Of a stretch of 64,000 nt of DNA, positions 60,583-64,000 are shown piece after piece. The position numbers and the translations under genes were made by a program. The stretch's first letter is position 1. Every line of letters begins with the position of its first letter. The notes beneath the pieces are model-generated. The model saw only the letters and a program-made list of their open reading frames with translations, was not told where the DNA came from and searched no databases. Origin of the DNA: Heterobilharzia americana (taxonomy: Eukaryota; Platyhelminthes; Trematoda; Strigeidida; Schistosomatidae); contig CALYCZ020000349.1 of the NCBI GenBank assembly GCA_944470555.2, positions 62,001-126,000 on the forward strand, in the 5' to 3' direction.

Positions 60583-61710
60583 ATTATTTGTCCCTTAGGT
60601 TCCTAGTGGAGCATAGGGCTTCACTAACACGTCACCATCCCACTATCTTCTCTGCAATCTTTTCAACCCGGCTCTACCACTGCCCACTGCCCACAAACTT
60701 TCATTTCTTCCTCACATAATCTCCACCATGTCACCCTCGCCTCGGACAACCAACTCATCGTTTCCTTTTTGCATTCCACCCGAGGGCCTGGCCTAGTGCA
60801 TGATATCCTTAAATGGTCTACTCAGTGTATGTCCAATCCAACCCATCTCCACTTTCTTCGTCTGAATATTTGTCGGGCGATAGGTTGTCGGTTGGTTGGT
60901 TCGCTGCCAGCCAGCCAGCCAGCCAGCCAGATTTCCTCGTTTCTTATTCGTTCTCACCATCTGATCTGATCTTCAGTACCGAATGAGCATAGACGGAAGC
61001 TGTTGATGTATGTCTGTAGTCTGTTCAAAATACTTTTCGCAACGTGCCAAGTCTCTGAACCATATAGAAGCAAGCACTGACTTGACTGACTTCGTGTTGA
61101 AAATCCGGATCTTGTTCACACCTCATACTGAGTGAAGTAAGGTAAAGTGCAGTAGATCTCCACACTGATTTCAGATTAACGAAGAAAGGCCTATCTTGCT
61201 GTCTTGTTGATCCTGGCTGGCTTTGACATCCTCATCTTCTATACCATTGTCTGTATCTGGAACGATGCTGCCTAAATAGGTAGGTGAAAGAGACTACTTC
61301 ATTTAGATTTATCCCGTTGATGGTGACTGGTGCTTGTTGTTGTTGTTGTTGTTGTTGGTTGGTTGGTTATCTTCATCCCCTTTGTCTTCTCTACGTTCTT
61401 CTGAAGGAAGTCCCGTCTTCCTTCACTGTCTCGCCTCGCCTCGCCTCTTTTGCCAACTTGTTGGTTTTCACCTACAGATTTTCGAGTTTGTGCTGCAAGA
61501 CATTTGACATAAATCATTATCACTGGGGAGATCCAAATCTTCTAATGTTTTTTCATTGGTCCAGCCACCGTATGCCCATCTTCTCACAGCTCCTCACAGT
61601 TTTCTGTTGCATGATTCAGTCCAGTCGAGTGGACCACAATCTGGAAGATGATCGGTGATAGTAAGCGGCAACCTTGTCTTACTCCTATTTCACTTCAAAG
61701 GCATAACTGA
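60583..61710 (-). mobile_element. Degenerate RTE fragment (unit 2)
   Basis: Paralogue of 22,763-23,884, with small differences: a longer GTT run near 61,335, and a regular CCAG run where unit 1 has CAGTCAGCCACTCAG. Confidence 0.82.
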
Positions 61711-62016
61711 GTAAACTGGTCAATATGTAACTCAACAGCGAGAAATGAACCGGATTCTGTTGTCCATTAGTTCTGACATGCCAATATCAGGTGAAATACA
61801 CTTAAAAGTTACATGACTTTACATGTTGCTCATGTTTCAACACAGTACAATCATTAGATCTTGAAGGAAATGTAGTGTTAGTTAATTATTGTTCACTTTC
61901 AGTTTGGAAACCCTTCATGAAATTTTCATTTAATGGATATTTAAACTGGAAAATGACAAAGTTAAAATCAGAAAATGCAAACATTTTGTATTTTGAATGA
62001 CATACTACTGATTACA

Positions 62017-62185
62017 GGTTGGTATTCACCATGGAGTGACACCATTCAGGAAAATTTGGAAACCTAGGATTTTGTCGTGACATGGAACTTCTCAGCAGTG
62101 CGCGCCCATGACCCACATTGCTAGGTCTCCAACCCAGGACCTTCAGGTTATTCTCCTAGCACGTTACCATCGACCCGCTGGGTTA
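62017..62185 (-). mobile_element. Smalpha-type SINE, minus strand (unit 2)
   Basis: Partner of 24,191-24,359, with a small cluster of substitutions at the head end (TTAAAATCCACTGG for TTTAAATGCAGTGG). Confidence 0.72.
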
Positions 62186-62330
62186 AAATCCACTGGTCCA
62201 TATTTCCTATTTCTGCAAGTTCACGATGAAGTACTACCTCAATCCGATGCCGTCATTGACTTCACCGGTTGTGTTATATCGTTACCTGACAGAAGTAGGA
62301 AATATAGACCATTGGAGTTATACCGAGGGA

Positions 62331-62476
62331 CTGTAGCTGGGTGAGTCATGAGTGCACGCTGCTGAGGAGTTCCATATTAGGACAAAAAGGCTGTTCACTT
62401 CTCCCACGTTTCCAATTTTTCATCCACTGATGTCAGTCTAGGATAAATGCCAACCTGTAATCAATAAATTAATCCC
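62331..62476 (+). mobile_element. Smalpha-type SINE 3' part (unit 2)
   Basis: Partner of 24,505-24,650. The core reads GGACAAAAAGG here against GGATGAAAAGG in unit 1, so the GAAA element is lost in this copy. Confidence 0.7.
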
Positions 62477-63402
62477 CACAAACTTCCAAACTGATACACA
62501 ACCGATTGGAAATACTTGCATAAAAGCCTTAGATGGTATTCATTTAGTTTGTGAAGTGTAGAGGCTTCACTTCGTTGCAAATCTGATGAATAAATTTCAA
62601 TCACCACTTCAGACTTGATAAACTGAGATTTATCACCCTGTGTTAGCTGAACATTTGAGCTATTCTAGTCTTCAGCAAGTCACTTGTGAGGGATATAACT
62701 AAGCCCTGTCTGATAGACGGCAGTTTCATATGGTGGTCAGACTTCCATTTCGCAAAGACCTAAAGAAATGTAATGATAAAGAGCTTGTTCCTTTGAGGTC
62801 CCAGCATACCAGGAAGGTGTGTTCAGATAGTAGTAAGACGAAAAAACGGTTACCACCATAGTGTTAGTTACCATACTGTGGTGAAGTCTCAGGGCAAAGT
62901 TGTACTACTGATTAGACGGTGGTGTAGCAGCAGTAACGGTATCTCCTACAGACGACCCTCAGCAGCATGTTGATGTTGTTGTGAATGGGGGTTAGAAAAA
63001 GTCGGCTTCAAAGGTAGCACACTCTACCTCCTCTGCAGTATTTTGGTTCCGGCATTGTTAGTTTCTAGCTAGATTCGGGATAAACAAACTTGCCTCTGAA
63101 ACTTCTAGAAAGGCGTTGTGTGACTGGGGCCAAACAGATGTCCCTCGTAGTCTGTGATCACACACCACTATTATTTAAACAATTTCTTTTTCAGGCATTT
63201 CTAGGTGAAGTAACCTTCCAGTGTGACCAGCTGCAAAGTACCAACTGGCTCACAACTCTATCGTCACTCAAGTTCCCTCAGATCATTAATAACTTTCAAA
63301 ATCTTTGCCGTCTAATCTTTCACCTTATCTCATAGTCAATATTTCCACATGATCGTTGGTTTCATCCAGATTTGCAGCTCCTTATAACTGCTACTTGGGT
63401 CC

Positions 63403-64000
63403 ATGGGACAACATCCCAAACTATATGTTGGGACTGTGAATGTCAACACTCTCCGTCAGACCAGACAACTAGGTGATACTATGATATCTCGGTTCATGGA
63501 CGTGTGCTGTGCTTGTAAGACATGTACAGAGAACTCAGTTGTGGCTGTTCACTTAACATCACCTGGTCAGTGTGATCAATCTGTATAGTTCACTGTGATA
63601 TTCCACAGATTCGACACCTACTTCTCGTTATTTTTCAAGTGTATATATAGGATTAGGTCAGCACCAAGGTAGGAAGTGCACTGCTAGACTGGGTCCGAGT
63701 TGACAGTCATCTGTGTGGATTGTTCAACTGAATGATGCAGTGACGACTAGGAAGAACATCGTAACTCATTGTTGTCTCTTTGTAATTTCTGTTTACACAC
63801 ATGGTGACTGACTGCATTTGGGATGAAGTGAAGAATAGATTCTACGGGAAACTGTTTGACCTCATTATGTAAGAAAAACGTTCATACTTGACTATCGTAG
63901 TAGATGACTTCAATACATAAGTGAGTGGGCTGTGGGATAGAAAGTCACTTTTGGAATAAACTTTTCGAACAAACAAATGATGATCATTATATGCCACAAG
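63403..64000 (+). pseudogene. Endonuclease remnant of a second non-LTR family (unit 2, cut by window end)
   Basis: Paralogue of 25,577-26,174, with a few substitutions (for example AVHLTS for AVQLTS). It ends at the window edge. Confidence 0.65.

Larger units (their letters stand above)
60351..64000. repeat. Segmental duplication block C, unit 2, cut by window end
   Basis: Partner of 22,531-26,174. It is joined directly to block B. The counterpart of 19,779-22,534 is missing, and that interval includes the TM4 exon of the claudin-like gene. Confidence 0.93.

Overview
This is AT-rich, intron-containing metazoan DNA, almost certainly from a blood fluke (Schistosoma). The repeats point there: RTE-type LINEs of the SR2/SjR2 kind, tRNA-headed SINEs with hammerhead-ribozyme-like cores (Smalpha type), several Penelope-like elements with GIY-YIG domains, and a Ty3/Gypsy remnant. 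There are no prokaryotic genes, operons or CRISPR arrays. Most long reading frames are transposon debris or translated microsatellites.

The window is built from three consecutive, partly deleted units of a tandem array. Unit 0 is about 1-17,088, unit 1 is 17,089-57,621 and unit 2 is 57,622 to the end, which cuts it off. The full period is about 40.5 kb (17,089 to 57,622). Paralogous pairs are 1,155-13,257 with 29,357-43,630; 14,796-17,088 with 43,627-45,948; 17,089-19,778 with 57,622-60,354; and 22,531-26,174 with 60,351-64,000. Each unit has its own deletions: unit 0 lacks about 2.2 kb at 5,727 and about 11.7 kb at 17,088; unit 1 lacks about 1.5 kb at 43,630; unit 2 lacks about 2.8 kb at 60,354.

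The only host gene I can support is on the minus strand. Five exons in unit 1 (45.1, 33.6, 32.0, 28.0 and 21.3 kb, in transcript order) have splice sites and matching phases, and together encode 183 codons of a claudin/PMP22-like four-transmembrane protein from extracellular loop 1 to the cytoplasmic tail. The first-membrane-segment exon and the last exon were not found. Unit 0 has paralogues of the first three of these exons; their partners would lie left of the window. Unit 2 has lost the exon for the fourth membrane segment.

The rest is a mobile-element landscape. One nearly full-length RTE (48,652-51,882, minus) has a perfect 13-bp target-site duplication. Two truncated RTE copies have 13-bp duplications with one mismatch. 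A palindromic element of about 1.0-1.1 kb sits in units 1 and 2, and its two arms seem to evolve in concert within each copy. RTE-internal tetranucleotides have expanded to 29 and 36 repeats in two copies.
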